The notes beneath the pieces are model-generated. The model saw nothing but the letters and a program-made list of their open reading frames with translations. It was not told where the DNA came from and ran no database searches. A stretch of 31,498 bases of DNA from a virus, in IMG/VR virus record IMGVR_UViG_3300035430_000406, positions 1-31,498 of that record; one strand, given 5' to 3'. Every line of letters begins with the position of its first letter. Position 1 is the stretch's first letter. The position numbers were made by a program, and so were the translations under genes. Below, piece after piece: positions 22,594 through 31,006 of this stretch.

Positions 22594-25163
22594 TATTTTA
22601 TTTCAGAAAGTTTGGTATAAATTTTTTCATCTAGAATTGTTAGCTTTTCGCCGAAGATTATGTCCTCGCCCTTACTGCCATAAACAAAAACAATTTCTCC
22701 TTCTTTTGGCTTCTTGCCTCCATTGTTGAGATAATTATCTAATGTATTAGATCTACGGTTGTTTGCAAGCATAAAATTAACTTTCCCAAAATCATCTTGG
22801 ATTTCTACTCGCATATACTTATTTCCATTTCGGCTTGTTCTAGAGACGCAATCCGTGACAACTCCAACAAACTTTACTCTATCGTTGTCGGGTATGGATT
22901 TCATTTCCAAACTATTGAATAGGTTGTCAGAATTTTGAAAAACTTTTTTAATTTCTGTAGAGTGGCTATATCCAAGATACTTACGCTCAAAGAACCAATT
23001 TGCAAAATTTAAATGGTTTTTGTTCTTTTCATATATTTCTTTATAACCTTTATACTTACTTTTAAAAGTCTCGAATCTAGAGGGTTTCATGATTGGTTTT
23101 CCATCATCGGCTATTCGGGAATCTCGAATAACTGATTGGATCGTGTTAAGAACGTCATAATCAAACTCTGAACCAAGGTGAATGATGTTTCTCTTTTCTC
23201 TTTCTGTGAGGATGTTGAATGATTGGGCTTCTAATACCAAGCGGCAACGATTTGGTGAACCGTTTGGATTTTCACAAAAAGAATCCATCATCCCGCCCTG
23301 AATCAATCCAGATAAAACGCCAATGTTAATTCCTGATTCCTTAGCTGTTGTGAATATATCATACTTATTTTGGTTATCTTCTTGAGCTTTTCTAAAGTCA
23401 ACCAAGTTTTCTAGTGTTTTTTCAGAAACGCCCTTTACGCTGTTGACACCAAACCGAATGTTACGACCTTCAATAGCGAAATTAATGTCAGACTTTGATA
23501 GGTCGGGCGGAAGAAGCTTCATGTTAAATAAACAAAACTCTTGGCTAATCAATGAGATCTCGGCGTGAGAATCTGGTTCATGCTTTGTCATTTTAAGCAA
23601 GCTAAGAAAGAACTCTTGTGGGTGCTTAAACTTTAAATAAGTTGTAATTGCGGCAAGAATAGCATAGCTGATTGAGTGAGATTTGTTGAAAGAGTAGTTT
23701 GCCGAGTCTTCAGCGACCTTCCATAAAACTTCGCCAACCTGTTTATCTAGATTGTTTTCTTCAACCTTTTGTTCGATCTTCGCTTTCCATGCTGGCATTT
23801 GGTCAACTTTCTTCTTGCCGACAATCCGTCTAAGCTGTTCTGCTTCATCAAGAGTGAAACCAACCTTAACGGCCATCTTCATTAACTGTTCTTGGTATAA
23901 TGGAATGCCACCAGTATAAGAGAGAATATCGTCAAAGAATTCATTAACAGACTGGAATTGACCACTGCTGGTATAATCAGCATAGACATCAAGATAGTCA
24001 AGTGCGCCAGGGCGAGCAATCGCAACGACAGCAGAAAGGTCTTCCAAACATTTGGGAGCAACCTTTTTGCAGACTTTAAAGTTGGTATCGGCCTCAATTT
24101 GGAAAAGACCCTTGGGGGCTTCAATGTTTTGAAAGTTTTCATATATCTCTGGGAGTTCCACATCTATATCTTCAATATTGATACCTAATTGTTCGCAGGT
24201 ATCGCTAACGACAGAGAGTGTTCTCAGGCCAAGAATATCAAACTTGACCATCAATGAAGCCACATCATTCATGTCGTAACCAGAGATAAGATTGCCATCA
24301 TTTGTTCTTTGCATCGGCATAACTTCTTCAATATCGTAGAAGCTAATTGCGATGCCAGATGGATGGACTCCTGTATTTTTATTTAATCCTTCTAATTTTT
24401 TTGCTATTTTAAATATTTTAGGGTTTTTATCCGCAAATTCTTTGAATTTGTCGCTCTCGTCATAAGCCTTATCTAGCTTAAATACTTTGCCAAACTGCTT
24501 CGGGATGTGATTACTAATAACATTTACATCATCCTCGGAAAGTTCTCCTACAATTTTACCACACTCTTTTACACAAAGCTTGCTACTTAGGGTATTGAGT
24601 GTTAGGATTTTGCAAGTTCTGCCTTTATGTTTTTTTTCAATGTATTGTATAACCTCTTGTCGGCGATCATAGGAAATATCATTATCAACGTCAGCAAGCA
24701 AAGAGCCGTCTAGGTATGTAATACCATCAACAACAGTTTTCTTGGCACGACTCTTTGAAACGAATCTCTCAAAGAAAAGATCGTACTTGATCGGGTCAAC
24801 ATTTGTAACACGAAGTAAATAAAGAACAAGCGAACCAGCCGCAGAACCTCGACCTGGCCCTGTTGGGATGCTATTGTAGTGGCAAAAATTTAAAATGTCC
24901 CAATTAAGCAGGATATAATCTACAAAACCAAGATCTTTGAGAACCGAAAGCTCCATCTTTACACGATCGTAATATTCTTGCTTGTTTTCGAGCTTATCGA
25001 TACCTCTTTGTTGAACGCCACGAAGGCACAATGCTCTTAGAAGATCGTAATTTGAGGATTTGGGGTCTAGATCTAGCTGGTAGTAAACACGGCGATCTAC
25101 TTCAATCCCTGGTAAGCGAACGCCTGCTGGCATTGGTTGCTTTAATGGTTTCAATTCTAACAT
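22593..25163 (-). CDS. dnaE: DNA polymerase III alpha subunit, catalytic core without PHP domain
   Basis: An 856-residue replicative polymerase of the C family. The thumb/palm entry (YYDRVKMELSVLKDLGFVDY) leads to GPGRGSAAGS (102-111), then the palm aspartates D158 and D160 in ADVD and D309 in VKFDILGL, which hold the two metals. Finger helices follow (IPLYQEQLMKMA; SANYSFNKSHSISYA), and an OB-fold segment (VKFVGVVTD) lies near the C-terminus. The PHP domain normally found at the start is not here; it is encoded separately at 26486-27163, with two genes between. The start at 25163 follows TTGACG-17-TAACAT with 7 nt to ATG. A short insertion before the first palm aspartates is unusual. Enzyme class is secure. 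Confidence 0.95.
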   Translation of the reverse strand: MLELKPLKQPMPAGVRLPGIEVDRRVYYQLDLDPKSSNYDLLRALCLRGVQQRGIDKLENKQEYYDRVKMELSVLKDLGFVDYILLNWDILNFCHYNSIPTGPGRGSAAGSLVLYLLRVTNVDPIKYDLFFERFVSKSRAKKTVVDGITYLDGSLLADVDNDISYDRRQEVIQYIEKKHKGRTCKILTLNTLSSKLCVKECGKIVGELSEDDVNVISNHIPKQFGKVFKLDKAYDESDKFKEFADKNPKIFKIAKKLEGLNKNTGVHPSGIAISFYDIEEVMPMQRTNDGNLISGYDMNDVASLMVKFDILGLRTLSVVSDTCEQLGINIEDIDVELPEIYENFQNIEAPKGLFQIEADTNFKVCKKVAPKCLEDLSAVVAIARPGALDYLDVYADYTSSGQFQSVNEFFDDILSYTGGIPLYQEQLMKMAVKVGFTLDEAEQLRRIVGKKKVDQMPAWKAKIEQKVEENNLDKQVGEVLWKVAEDSANYSFNKSHSISYAILAAITTYLKFKHPQEFFLSLLKMTKHEPDSHAEISLISQEFCLFNMKLLPPDLSKSDINFAIEGRNIRFGVNSVKGVSEKTLENLVDFRKAQEDNQNKYDIFTTAKESGINIGVLSGLIQGGMMDSFCENPNGSPNRCRLVLEAQSFNILTEREKRNIIHLGSEFDYDVLNTIQSVIRDSRIADDGKPIMKPSRFETFKSKYKGYKEIYEKNKNHLNFANWFFERKYLGYSHSTEIKKVFQNSDNLFNSLEMKSIPDNDRVKFVGVVTDCVSRTSRNGNKYMRVEIQDDFGKVNFMLANNRRSNTLDNYLNNGGKKPKEGEIVFVYGSKGEDIIFGEKLTILDEKIYTKLSEIK

Positions 25164-25170
25164 ACATTAT

Positions 25171-25199
25171 ATGTTAGACCATTAACAGCTAAACGTCAA
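25171..25199 (-). promoter_or_regulatory. Sigma70-like promoter for the polymerase core
   Basis: TTGACG (25194-25199) and TAACAT (25171-25176) with 17 nt between, and 7 nt from the -10 to the ATG. It gives a predicted start at or next to the A of the ATG, so the message would be close to leaderless. Confidence 0.6.
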
Positions 25200-25200
25200 G

Positions 25201-25839
25201 TTAAAACTTGCCAGAAAATGGAACAAATATTTTTAAATAAATATTTATAATTTTTCTGAGCTTGGGATATTTGTAGTAAATGAGTGAAGCAAGACGCAGT
25301 TGTGGGTACACCCATTTGTCGGAATAAAAAGAAAGAAATTTACTTTTTTTGATTTTATCTCTCATTTCTATTCTTTTTTTCAAGGAAGCTTTTAGTTCTG
25401 CTTGAATTTTTTTTCTTTTGTAATTGAAGATGGCTTCAGCTTCTGTGCAGGTGATTTTTTCAAGTGTTCCGTTTGTGAATTTAAGTTCAAAATCAAGCCA
25501 CCAGTCTTGATCTAAGAAGTCAACTATTTCAGAGCAGTAAATTTTAATATTACCATGTATATTTTCGTCCAGCCAATATTCTCCTTCTTGTTGGATAGAG
25601 CTTTTTATGGGAGCATCATCATTCAAAACAAAATGATACTCTTCAAAGTTTTGCGATCTTAGCTTACCATCTATTGTGATGAAGTGGTTTGTTAGAGAAT
25701 TTGATAAGCATTTAGTTTGGAAGTTGTTTGCCTCTTTGATTGTGGCAATAACTTGTGAAGGAACAGAGAAATCGCCCCAATCAACCATTTGGGCGAATTT
25801 TTCTGGACTCTCGAAATGAACTGTGTCAAACATTCCCAT
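25201..25839 (-). CDS. MFDTVHF-type phage protein of unknown function
   Basis: A 212-residue protein that begins MGMFDTVHFESP and has FQTKCLSN at about residue 40, then HFITIDGKL. The MFD... and QTK... pair recurs in a family of unnamed phage proteins encoded near replication genes. Later features are a lysine-rich helical stretch (about 140-175) and a tail with several aromatic residues. No enzyme motif is clear. I take the ATG at 25839 because the longer frame runs back into the exonuclease gene and its -10-like box sits 7 nt upstream. It lies between the exonuclease and polymerase core genes and shares their direction, so a role in replication is reasonable but unproven. Confidence 0.6.
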   Translation of the reverse strand: MGMFDTVHFESPEKFAQMVDWGDFSVPSQVIATIKEANNFQTKCLSNSLTNHFITIDGKLRSQNFEEYHFVLNDDAPIKSSIQQEGEYWLDENIHGNIKIYCSEIVDFLDQDWWLDFELKFTNGTLEKITCTEAEAIFNYKRKKIQAELKASLKKRIEMRDKIKKSKFLSFYSDKWVYPQLRLASLIYYKYPKLRKIINIYLKIFVPFSGKF

Positions 25840-25846
25840 GTTATAT

Positions 25847-25855
25847 ATTACACTT
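25847..25855 (-). promoter_or_regulatory. Putative AAGTGTAA-type promoter before the 25839 gene
   Basis: AAGTGTAAT on the minus strand, 7 nt before the ATG at 25839 and overlapping the stop of the exonuclease gene. It could also be read with a weak TTGGGA -35 at 16 nt from TAATAT. Confidence 0.5.
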
Positions 25856-26486
25856 ATACCTCTATTTCCCAAATTTGTTTTTGAAATATTTCAAAATTCT
25901 TTTCGATGTCGTAAAGAGCGTCATGTAGCTTTGCTTCATCAAACTTGATGTCATAATGCTGTAAGAGGAACTTCTGATTGGTCTTTAAGCCTCTTTCTCT
26001 GTGATTTAGGTATCTGAGTTGCCAAGCAAGAAAATCGTCCTTATCGGGCGTTTTATTGCCCTTGGCAATTGCTGTTGCAATGGCTTTAGTATCGAAGCAT
26101 CTTTTAGAGAAAGAGTAATCAACCTTTATGCCCAAATTTCGGCCAATGACTCCAAGCATATATAGATCGTACCCAAGAATATTTTGACCAACGACAATTA
26201 CATCATCTTGGTTTATCAATTCCATAAACTCTTTGAAGACTATAGCGGGATCTTCCGCTTTGGACAAATAGTCTTTTTTATCGAATCCAGTAATTTGTGC
26301 CGCTTCTTCTGATACGTTAAGCTCGTCCCACTTTAGAAATCTGTTTTGTTTCTTTGTAATCTTCTTGCCAGTAGCCTCAATCCAAGCTAATTGCCAAGGT
26401 TTTGATGATACGAGGTTAAGGCCTTCGGTTTCGGTGTCGAAGATAACGTATTTTTGGTCAAATTTAAATCTAAGTAAGTCTTCCAT
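25854..26486 (-). CDS. dnaQ: DnaQ-type 3'-5' proofreading exonuclease (DEDDh)
   Basis: A 210-residue protein of the RNase H-fold DEDD superfamily. YVIFDTETEGL gives the first metal ligands D17 and E19; GQNILGYDLYML supplies the second aspartate; HDALYDIE near the C-terminus gives the His and last Asp of the DEDDh type. This is the epsilon-like proofreading subunit for polymerase III alpha. The ATG at 26486 overlaps the stop of the PHP gene (TAATG) and has a full Shine-Dalgarno GGAGGA 6 nt upstream, rare in this window. Because the PHP domain has lost metal ligands, proofreading probably depends on this protein. No clamp-binding peptide is evident. Confidence 0.88.
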   Translation of the reverse strand: MEDLLRFKFDQKYVIFDTETEGLNLVSSKPWQLAWIEATGKKITKKQNRFLKWDELNVSEEAAQITGFDKKDYLSKAEDPAIVFKEFMELINQDDVIVVGQNILGYDLYMLGVIGRNLGIKVDYSFSKRCFDTKAIATAIAKGNKTPDKDDFLAWQLRYLNHRERGLKTNQKFLLQHYDIKFDEAKLHDALYDIEKNFEIFQKQIWEIEV

Positions 26487-27163
26487 TATTTGTCCTCCTT
26501 CCAGGCTTCTATGCAAAAACGATCACTGCCAAAATGGTCAAGTCGTGGATTAGATAGGCTGGCTTGTCGGCCAGGCTGACGGTTGCAAATACACTTGTAT
26601 GTTTGAAACGCTTCAACATCTTCTTTGTTTTCATAATAGATGGATTTCACCTCTGCTGACGGATTGGGGTTGTTCTTAATAAATTCTTTGATTCTTGATC
26701 TGAGTGCTTGATCGTAAGGTAGGCCGTTGTCTTCTAGGAAAAACCAAATTTGTTCTGGAAGGTTTGGCATACAGTTGGAGAAACTAAAAAGATTTTTATG
26801 AAGAAAGGAATCATAAAAAGGAATACAAAATTTTAAATTTTTATAATCAAACCAAGGGCTTTTGATCTTTTTGTCGAAGCTCTCCGTGTGTAGTTTGTAT
26901 AGTTCTTTGCAGCCTTCATCTCCGTCAGCAAAAGCTATAATTTTACTTTCTGATTCGGGGCTTTCATCATTGTTGAATATTGACAATCGCAACCCAAAAC
27001 GAAGCCTGTCCCCAAATAAACGAAAGGCTTCTGGGAAGCCAGTCATGCTGTCCTCGACAAAATAAACCTCGTCAATATTGTTATCGGTGGCAATTCGGTC
27101 AACATCATCCAAACGAAGTATGCTTCTGCCGATAGAGAAATGAGTCTTAAATAACGGTATCAT
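26486..27163 (-). CDS. Separate PHP domain of DNA polymerase III alpha (degenerate)
   Basis: A 225-residue protein that aligns by landmarks with the N-terminal PHP domain of DnaE: THFSIG (7-12) for HTHSxxSLLDG, VEDSMTGFPEAF (36-47) for TDHGNLFGA, LRFGLRL, IIAFADGDEGCKELYKL for LLAKNEEGYRNL-KL. The C-terminal stretch (EAFQTYKCICN, LDHFGSDRFCIEAW) matches DnaE's linker to the palm. Several metal ligands are changed: the first His of H-x-H is Lys and the His of TDHG is Ser, so the exonuclease activity known in some PHP domains is probably gone, as in E. coli DnaE. It starts an operon from its own TTGACA/TATATT promoter and is followed by the DnaQ-like exonuclease. It probably docks to the catalytic core. 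Confidence 0.8.
   Translation of the reverse strand: MIPLFKTHFSIGRSILRLDDVDRIATDNNIDEVYFVEDSMTGFPEAFRLFGDRLRFGLRLSIFNNDESPESESKIIAFADGDEGCKELYKLHTESFDKKIKSPWFDYKNLKFCIPFYDSFLHKNLFSFSNCMPNLPEQIWFFLEDNGLPYDQALRSRIKEFIKNNPNPSAEVKSIYYENKEDVEAFQTYKCICNRQPGRQASLSNPRLDHFGSDRFCIEAWKEDK
26493..26498 (-). promoter_or_regulatory. Strong Shine-Dalgarno site deciding the exonuclease start
   Basis: GGAGGA on the minus strand with 6 nt to the ATG at 26486. It supports that start over an in-frame TTG at 26516 and stands out because most genes here have no such site. Confidence 0.75.
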
Positions 27164-27170
27164 ACAAACG

Positions 27171-27198
27171 AATATACATGATCTTAACGATTTGTCAA
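27171..27198 (-). promoter_or_regulatory. Sigma70-like promoter for the PHP/exonuclease operon
   Basis: TTGACA (27193-27198) and TATATT (27171-27176) separated by 16 nt, 7 nt before the ATG at 27163. The -35 lies in the last codons of the RecB-like gene. The strongest match to the sigma70 consensus in the window. Confidence 0.7.
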
Positions 27199-28182
27199 GT
27201 GTTTTGGACATCCACGATAGAACTTTACCTCGTGGCTTCCACCTTCTGGCACCATTTCTTTTTTGAAATCTTCTTGGAAGCAGGAAGAATGAAACTCGCC
27301 CTCTTCGTCTAAAATAGTGACATACCAAAAATCAAACTTGTATGGACAGTGCCACATCGGCGAGCCATCTTTCTTTAGTTGTCCTTTTTCTGTGGCAAAC
27401 CCACATTGTAGTTTGCCGCCAAACGAACCGTCTTCTGGAAAACCTTTATCTATCGCAAAGTTGGCGACGGCGTCCTTTTCATCAAAGTTTTCTAGGTATT
27501 CCTGGATGGACGCCAACTGCATCTCAAAACCTTCTAAATCATCGTCTTCGATTGGGGCCATTTTCATTAAGCCCTTCTTTTTTAAATCAAATTTTAAAAA
27601 CAAAAACTCAGAACTCCTATTCACATATTCTGGGAAAAGGGTTTTAACAGCTAAAGAATATATATAATCTTGGAGATTGTCTTCTTTTTCTTTGCCCTCA
27701 AACATTTTTTTGCTGGTCTTGTAGTCTCTAATGATCGCAATCTTTTTGTCTTTGTATAAAAATAACTGGTCAATGAAGCCACGAATATGGTAGCCGTTTT
27801 GTTCAATATCAAAATCCAGTTCGGCGTGAGCTTCATCTGGAATACCCAAGTCTTCACCGTGAAAATTGCAACTTAATCCATTAAGAATCATTTCTTTAAT
27901 GAGGTTCATATTATCCTCATCGGTAACACCAAGCTCAGAGGCGTCAGACATAATCAATTCATGTACAGCTTTTGACGCAAATGGATCTTTGGCTTTTACG
28001 ATCTTATTAAAATGAGCCTTTGTTTTTTGCTTGGACAAAAACTCAAAAACATTATGGCAGACTGTACCACGCCGAGCGCCGTCATTGTTTGTGTCAGGCA
28101 AATTCTGTACATATTTACTCCAGTATATCCAACTGCACGATTGCGCCGTTTTGATGCGGCTTGCTGATAATTTAACTTCCAT
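27184..28182 (-). CDS. RecB-family PD-(D/E)XK exonuclease
   Basis: A 332-residue nuclease with motifs of the Cas4/RecB-C-terminal group. ASRIKTAQSCSWIYW at 7-21 holds the first Cys, GTVCHNVFEF (39-48) has the G-x3-H-x2-FE motif, GFIDQL (135-140) and RDYKTSKK (152-159) give active-site Asp and D-x-K, and Q171 with Y173 fits the QxxxY helix. Several C-terminal cysteines (LQCGF, WHCPY, SSCF and RGCPKH) could join C16 in an iron-sulfur cluster as in AddB or Cas4, but spacing is not exact. Probably acts in DNA end processing during phage recombination or host DNA breakdown. It overlaps the primase by 11 bp. No cas genes are near, so a CRISPR role is unlikely. Confidence 0.82.
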   Translation of the reverse strand: MEVKLSASRIKTAQSCSWIYWSKYVQNLPDTNNDGARRGTVCHNVFEFLSKQKTKAHFNKIVKAKDPFASKAVHELIMSDASELGVTDEDNMNLIKEMILNGLSCNFHGEDLGIPDEAHAELDFDIEQNGYHIRGFIDQLFLYKDKKIAIIRDYKTSKKMFEGKEKEDNLQDYIYSLAVKTLFPEYVNRSSEFLFLKFDLKKKGLMKMAPIEDDDLEGFEMQLASIQEYLENFDEKDAVANFAIDKGFPEDGSFGGKLQCGFATEKGQLKKDGSPMWHCPYKFDFWYVTILDEEGEFHSSCFQEDFKKEMVPEGGSHEVKFYRGCPKHLTNR

Positions 28183-29212
28183 TTAAAATTTTTATTAATT
28201 TTTTGCAGTGGGTGTTTTTTTCGAGTTGTTCGTATTTATTTATTTGTTTAATGATATAGTTTTGAAATTGTTCGTCATCCATTCTCCACTTATCTTTTCT
28301 TTCATGCCATTGTTTAAAATTATCCAACATACCTGTATCGCACTCCAACATCTCTCCAAAGTCGTTGCAAACTGGTGGGTTGATTCTTATCAATGATAAA
28401 TCAAAAACAGTAGATAATTTTGCGGCAATTTTGATTGAGGCTAAAGCCCCAGAATTAACTTCTTTGCTTTTGTCGTTATTTGTTGCGATGATGATTCTAT
28501 CTAGATCAAATGTGTTGAGATAGGAAATCATTTTTGCGGAAATATCTAAACCAGCTAACATTAAAACATTTTCGAAGCCAGCTTCATGAAGAGCCATGCA
28601 ATCACCAATACTTTCTACGAGTATGACCTCTTGTTTTTCTTCAATCGAGTTGTGGGAAAGATGGTGTGGATAGACCCAATTTGTTTTACGACCCATATGC
28701 TTCCATTTTGGCACGTTATCTTCATCTACGACAGAGCGACCAGAAAATCCATGTATTTGATTATCTAAATCATAAATTGGGAAAACAATCCTTCGATACA
28801 TTTTGCCCCCACCAGCATAGCCACATTTAAATTTATCTTGTGTTTTAGCAGAGATGCCCCGCTTTTCGTAAAAAGTTTTCATGGGCAAAAGTTTATCTAG
28901 ATAAGATTCTGGATATATTTTTTCCATTTCTATTTTTTCTGTCTTGGGTTGATTTGATCGATATTCTTCTGGGTTATCGATTAAGTATTCTTTTAGTATT
29001 TTGGGATCGTCTGTTCTTAGTGTTTCTTTAACCAAAGCCTTGAAGGGTTTTGCTTGATTGTCTAAACCAAAGTCTTTCCAAACACCAGTGTCTTTATATA
29101 TAATAACAGAAGTATTGGTTTTTCCATTTCTATAAATTGCACGGGTGCGCCAATGGTTACCACAATCCTGCAAATTATATCCGAGCTTTTCTAATTTATC
29201 TTTATAGGTCAT
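28172..29212 (-). CDS. dnaG: Toprim-domain primase (DnaG-like) lacking the zinc site
   Basis: A 346-residue protein. The RIVFPIYDLDNQIHGFSGR stretch (141-159) is the RNA polymerase-like motif of DnaG primases, and LVESIGDCMALHEAG (198-212) with IATNND (242-247) is the Toprim site. The E200 and D247 ligands are present, but the first Asp of the D-x-D is Asn245, which may weaken metal binding. The N-terminus looks like a CHC2-type fold (CGNHWRTRAIYR, VWKDFG) but only one Cys remains, so zinc is not bound as in DnaG. Its start overlaps the helicase by 11 bp and its stop overlaps the RecB-like gene. It should make primers for the phage polymerase next to the DnaB-type helicase. Confidence 0.83.
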   Translation of the reverse strand: MTYKDKLEKLGYNLQDCGNHWRTRAIYRNGKTNTSVIIYKDTGVWKDFGLDNQAKPFKALVKETLRTDDPKILKEYLIDNPEEYRSNQPKTEKIEMEKIYPESYLDKLLPMKTFYEKRGISAKTQDKFKCGYAGGGKMYRRIVFPIYDLDNQIHGFSGRSVVDEDNVPKWKHMGRKTNWVYPHHLSHNSIEEKQEVILVESIGDCMALHEAGFENVLMLAGLDISAKMISYLNTFDLDRIIIATNNDKSKEVNSGALASIKIAAKLSTVFDLSLIRINPPVCNDFGEMLECDTGMLDNFKQWHERKDKWRMDDEQFQNYIIKQINKYEQLEKNTHCKKLIKILNGS

Positions 29213-30716
29213 CGAACGAGGGGATTTCGTTTTGGTTGGATTGGGTTAAGTCTCCGCCAGTATTTCGAAAGGAGACAATATCTCTCAAGTCTCCACATTC
29301 TGTAATATTGAAGTTTCTGAAAGAGAGGTTTATAAAATTCTTACGCAGATTGTCGTCAACTTGGACTGGCTCAACAGCGCCAGCAATATCTTTACCCAAG
29401 TGTCTTGATTTAACATTGATAAGCTTGTGTGTGCCGAATTGATTGCCTTCTTCTGCAACCTCATCATTGGTTTTTTGTCGCAGAATGAACATATGCGAAC
29501 AGAACTGAGTAATTCGGTCGGAAAGCGAAACAATTGATTCATCATCAATAATGTTTGCGCTCTGGCGGTTGGTGGTGATACCACTACGGTTTGACTGTAC
29601 GGATGTAATCATCGGAATGACTGGGTTGCCATCTTCTAGTATTTCTTTTTGAATACATTTTTTAAACTTGTCAACCATCTCACCAACAAGTTGCCATTCG
29701 TTTTTATTGCTTCCTGCTTCTGATGATGTTTTGATGTAGTCAAAAGAGAAAACCATTTTATTGCCACGACCAACTTTTGAATAGTAGAAACGCTTGAGAG
29801 TATTGATCATAGAATCTACATCCATGCCGCCAACGTTGTAATAATAAAATTTTAAATTCTTAACCTTGCTCCACACGGAGCGAACTTTGTTGACAACATC
29901 TTCGCCAGCTTGTCGCCACTTGCCGCTTTCAAGGAGGTGAGATGGAACGCCAGACAAGGATGCGCATTGGCGAATAATTAATTCTTCCTTGCTCATTTCT
30001 CCGTTATCAAAATGCAAAACTGGAACGTCATATTTCGATGCAACTTGAGTTGCGTAGTGCATACAAAACTGCGTCTTGCCTACACCAGAACGAGCAACGA
30101 TGACTGTAATATTTCCTGGGCGCAAAAGTGACCCATAGATGTCATTAATTTTTTCGTGCGGCCCCATCATACCAAATTCTTCAATTGGGTTATTGCCACG
30201 CTCTTCAATGAAATTTTCCATCTCGTCATAAATGTTAGACGGAACATCATCGCCAATCTCAAAAAGATTTATCTTATCGTTGTATATTTGGTCTGCATTT
30301 TCGATGATTTTCAGATAGGGCACATCTGGCGAAATGCTTTTCATAGAGTCTGCAATTTTTTGTGCAGTCTTTTGTATCTCCCTACGAACACTGTATTTTT
30401 TAAGCTCTTTGATTGAAGACTCAATTTTTTCCTCAGAGTGAATCTTCCGCATGGATAAGGATCTTACATAATCAATCAAAGAAATATCCTCCTCGAACTT
30501 GATTCCTAGGTCTTTGATTCTTTGAACCAAAACAATATCGTCAATTGATTCGTCTCTCTGGCAGGCTCTTTTAAGAACAGCGAAGAGCGTCTTGTGCAAC
30601 AAAGACCCATCATGAAAGTCAGACTCACTGATAAGGTGAATGAAGTTTAAAAGAATTTTTGGCTTTTGGATAAAGGCGGCCAAGACCTGTTTTTCAATTT
30701 CCAAACTATATATCAT
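29202..30716 (-). CDS. dnaB: Replicative DnaB-type helicase
   Basis: A 504-residue hexameric helicase of the RecA-like F4 group. The N-terminal helical domain (EIEKQVLAAFIQKP; FHDGSLLHKTLFAVL) matches DnaB's primase-contacting part. The RecA-like domain has Walker A ARSGVGKT (about 208-215), DNGEMSKEEL for H1a, FSFDYIKT for Walker B, and TSVQSNRSG for the H3 sensor. Start at ATG 30716 was chosen over an upstream frame because a TTGACA/TAGTAT promoter ends 7 nt before it. It leads the operon helicase-primase-RecB nuclease. Its role is unwinding parental DNA ahead of the polymerase. Confidence 0.92.
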   Translation of the reverse strand: MIYSLEIEKQVLAAFIQKPKILLNFIHLISESDFHDGSLLHKTLFAVLKRACQRDESIDDIVLVQRIKDLGIKFEEDISLIDYVRSLSMRKIHSEEKIESSIKELKKYSVRREIQKTAQKIADSMKSISPDVPYLKIIENADQIYNDKINLFEIGDDVPSNIYDEMENFIEERGNNPIEEFGMMGPHEKINDIYGSLLRPGNITVIVARSGVGKTQFCMHYATQVASKYDVPVLHFDNGEMSKEELIIRQCASLSGVPSHLLESGKWRQAGEDVVNKVRSVWSKVKNLKFYYYNVGGMDVDSMINTLKRFYYSKVGRGNKMVFSFDYIKTSSEAGSNKNEWQLVGEMVDKFKKCIQKEILEDGNPVIPMITSVQSNRSGITTNRQSANIIDDESIVSLSDRITQFCSHMFILRQKTNDEVAEEGNQFGTHKLINVKSRHLGKDIAGAVEPVQVDDNLRKNFINLSFRNFNITECGDLRDIVSFRNTGGDLTQSNQNEIPSFDDL

Positions 30717-30723
30717 TGTGCCT

Positions 30724-30751
30724 ATACTACACAATTGATATGGTTTGTCAA
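30724..30751 (-). promoter_or_regulatory. Sigma70-like promoter for the helicase operon
   Basis: TTGACA (30746-30751) and TAGTAT (30724-30729) separated by 16 nt, with 7 nt from the -10 to the ATG at 30716. Same geometry as before 27163 and 25163. Confidence 0.65.
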
Positions 30752-30757
30752 GCCTTA

Positions 30758-30997
30758 TTAAGATTCAGCCTCTTCGAAGTTATCTTCGCTACTCTGTTGA
30801 ATATAATCTTCTAATGATTTAATCAAGCCATTTTCTAAAATTTGAGATTCGCAGCTTGTATAGACTATAGGTATCCCGTTTTCATCAGAATATACGATAA
30901 TAAAGCCTTTGTAGCATTCTTTGCCCCCAGTTAGCTCATAAAGCTGGCTTAGGATCTTTTGTGGCAGTTTAAATTCTTTAAATTGTGGCGTTTCCAT
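30758..30997 (-). CDS. Small acidic protein (79 aa), unrecognised
   Basis: A 79-residue protein with a helix-strand layout: FKLPQKILSQLYELTGGK at the N-terminus, then KGFIIVYSDENGIPIVYTSC forming a likely beta-hairpin, and GLIKSLEDYIQQS as a last helix, ending in an acidic tail. No named family comes to mind. It has its own GAGTGTAAA-type box 9 nt before the ATG and lies just before the helicase promoter, so it is transcribed as a short unit or as part of the replication region. Its size and compact structure suggest a regulatory or accessory protein rather than an enzyme. Confidence 0.6.
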   Translation of the reverse strand: METPQFKEFKLPQKILSQLYELTGGKECYKGFIIVYSDENGIPIVYTSCESQILENGLIKSLEDYIQQSSEDNFEEAES

Positions 30998-31006
30998 TCA
31001 ATCTAT

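Noticed and set aside
25840-25872. Longer N-terminus for the MFDTVHF protein
   Set aside because: It runs back into the exonuclease gene and past the promoter-like box; family proteins start at MFD.
26487-26516. TTG start for the exonuclease
   Set aside because: The ATG at 26486 has a full Shine-Dalgarno site and a TAATG junction.
27317-27667. Long plus-strand open frame opposite the RecB-like gene
   Set aside because: Low-complexity composition without motifs; the minus-strand frame carries clear nuclease motifs. Same for plus-strand frames around 21779-22161.
27184-28182. Cas4 of a CRISPR system
   Set aside because: No cas genes or repeat arrays were seen; the replication operon context favours a phage recombination nuclease.
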